From positions 92,731-156,730 of the forward strand of contig NMRA01000257.1 in assembly GCA_002633005.1 (NCBI GenBank): DNA of 64,000 nt. Reading direction: 5' to 3'. The notes beneath the pieces are model-generated. The model saw nothing but the letters and a program-made list of their open reading frames with translations, did no database searches and was not told the DNA's origin. The DNA comes from Phoronis australis (lineage: Eukaryota > Phoronida > Phoronidae). The position numbers were made by a program, and so were the translations under genes. This document shows positions 62,501 through 64,000 of this stretch, in pieces; position 1 is the stretch's first letter, and every line of letters starts with the position of its first letter.

Positions 62501-63034
62501 CCCGTAAAACTTGTCTGAAAGAACAAATTGCAGTGTAATACTACAAGTGAAGTAATTATTCAGAGCTTTTTGTCCAGTAGATTGCATGGTGCAGGTACAT
62601 GAAGACAAAAAGTTCCAATAAACACACATCAGATGAACCAATTAGGTCGATAGTAAGATCATTCGAAATACCGGTGAACTTTAACTTCTTGTATGTCCCA
62701 GCTTGCTGCTGATGACTAGCAGAGACAAAACGCACATTGGGAAGGCCGACTACGGCTTCGTGAACGTTTGTTGTCGCTTCTAATTAGACGTTCTATCAGG
62801 ATTCTTGTAGAAATTTCATCGTTTTGCAACGGAATTATTGGTACTGCCATGGAATGGCTCAAATACAGACAGAGTACAAATCATACACTCTCCACACAAA
62901 CCATGCAGTATGATCCATAATAAAATTGTTTTGCTATCGATGAATTAAAGTAGCCGCTGTACCTCAATATCCCTAAATATAACACCAAAGGCGCTCGCGA
63001 ATGCCATCACAAACAATATCCATACGGCGGTAGC
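59585..63034 (-). CDS. TRPA1: TRPA1-like channel gene C, 3' part (partial)
   Basis: Five exons: 63034-62963 (S5), 62514-62338 (pore and S6), 61887-61705 (S6 end and TRP helix), 61323-61202 and 59744-59585 (C-terminal tail, stop TAG at 59585-59587). Together they encode 237 residues. S5 is ATAVWILFVMAFASAFGVIF. The pore reads FSMSVGEVNFKD, with Glu at the filter position as in gene B. S6 runs through VALMNLL|VGIAVGDIEKVSSS. The tail contains a helix (LEKLQAALDKQSESVKEIHE). The S5, pore and first tail exons have exactly the lengths of their gene B counterparts (72, 177 and 122 nt). Of 59 residues in the pore exon 24 match gene B, so the copies are old. Upstream exons lie beyond the right edge. 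Confidence 0.9.
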
Positions 63035-64000
63035 CTGTAAAATGAAACGAGAGGTTTTAGTATGCATGGCTCAATAGGACGATAGAGAAAAATATCACGC
63101 GATTTATACGATATCCATTTCAGAACAGTGATATTATGTATCATAAAAGTATACTAGGCGCTTGAATCTTAAAGGAGATACATGTAAAAATCTTTCAGAG
63201 GTGTATTTGCGCATTCAAAGCAACATTTTTATAAGTGTGTGAATGTTATTGGCCGTCTTGACGAGTTAGAAAACAAATTTCCCTCTAATAAGGAACACTG
63301 AGACACGACCACTTTTCGAGCGTCATGTAGACTAATTTAACAACTAGTGTTATGGACGTTGTTTGACTTCTTATGCAATTCATAAGAATGTATCTCTAAG
63401 ACTTTAAAAAACCAGCTCGCCAACGCCTTGTTTCAACATTCAACTTAAAAGAATCGATTTAATTTGAAAAGCTCGATTTAATCGAAAGCATCGACTACAT
63501 ACACATTGGGTTCAATTTCCACGTCGAGGCAGTCAAATTTTTAACCATTTCACTAAAAGCTTAACTTTAACTAAACTGTTTTCATTAGGACAAGTTGACA
63601 TCATAGTTATGCCTCAAATACATATCTGAAGCTGACTTGATACTCTTAGCAACCATTCCTAGTTGAATTGACGAATTTGGTCTCCCTGACATGGTGTCTC
63701 AGTAGTTCACTAGTCGACATAGGCGCACTGGATTTTGCTGTGTGTGTGTGGGGCGGGGGGACATATGATATATACATTAGTTTACCGGCCTGATTTTACT
63801 GGCCATACACGGGGGACACCTCCGGACACGACCATTGGAGAACTGTGGTTGCCCATCCCTCCTTGCGACATTATAAACCCGACATTTTCCTACCAGATGC
63901 TGTTTGGTTGAAAATTGATATCGATTTCACCGAATTTCGCATCAAATTTTCTTGAAACATAGTTCATTTGCGCAAGCTCATAAATACAAAAATTTGAAAG
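63035..64000. other. intron of gene C, continuing past the window
   Basis: No match to the S3-S4 or S4-S5 exons is recognisable in this last kilobase. In gene B the next upstream exon is 914 bp away, so the expected exon may lie just outside. Confidence 0.5.

Noticed and set aside
1-64000. CRISPR arrays, operons, bacterial-type promoters
   Set aside because: None seen. The gene structure is clearly eukaryotic and the short regular repeats have no spacer pattern.

Overview
The window is animal nuclear DNA: genes are split into short exons with GT-AG (occasionally GC-AG) introns, spacing is generous, and there are many small DNA transposons, tandem repeats and a scaffold gap (268 N). An intron-rich TRPA channel cluster beside a metazoan universal-stress-protein gene fits a marine invertebrate, probably a non-vertebrate deuterostome (hemichordate, echinoderm or amphioxus). 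That placement is an inference; no ribosomal or mitochondrial marker is present.

The core is a tandem cluster of three TRPA1-like cation channel genes, all on the minus strand. Gene A (about 2.9-11.6 kb) shows eleven ankyrin exons; its first exon and its channel exons are not seen. Gene B (21,951-45,935) is complete: 24 coding exons whose lengths sum to 3,276 nt with every junction in phase, giving 1,091 residues (ankyrin domain, pre-S1 linker, S1-S6, pore, TRP helix, C-terminal helix). Gene C (59,585 to beyond the right edge) shows only its last five coding exons (S5, pore/S6, TRP helix, C-terminus). Exon lengths match almost exactly between copies, so the cluster arose by tandem duplication of a whole gene and then diverged.

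Between B and C, on the plus strand, is a complete four-exon UspA-family gene (55,477-57,878, 154 aa), convergent with gene C. A short possible terminal exon of an unknown minus-strand gene lies at 18,805-19,039.

The rest is repeat-rich. At 514-1850 is a fold-back, Kolobok-like element with a frameshifted THAP domain and TTAA at both ends. Four copies of one roughly 230-bp miniature element (13.6, 17.2, 36.4 and 48.8 kb) each have perfect, different 5-bp target duplications. Others are a 68-bp miniature element at 12.3 kb, a 1.6-kb CAGTGGCG-ended element containing the N gap (19.7-21.3 kb), a tRNA-derived SINE-like sequence at 47.7 kb, a minisatellite at 44.9-45.2 kb, and degenerate arrays that reverse orientation at 11.7-11.95 and 49.25-50.4 kb.

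Most worth following up: two independent tandem duplications in gene B that each copy a 5' splice site (one inside the S6 exon, in frame), a channel in which most of the reactive cysteines known from human TRPA1 are missing, and the four-copy miniature transposon family. A 248-bp direct repeat separated by one N looks like an assembly artefact.
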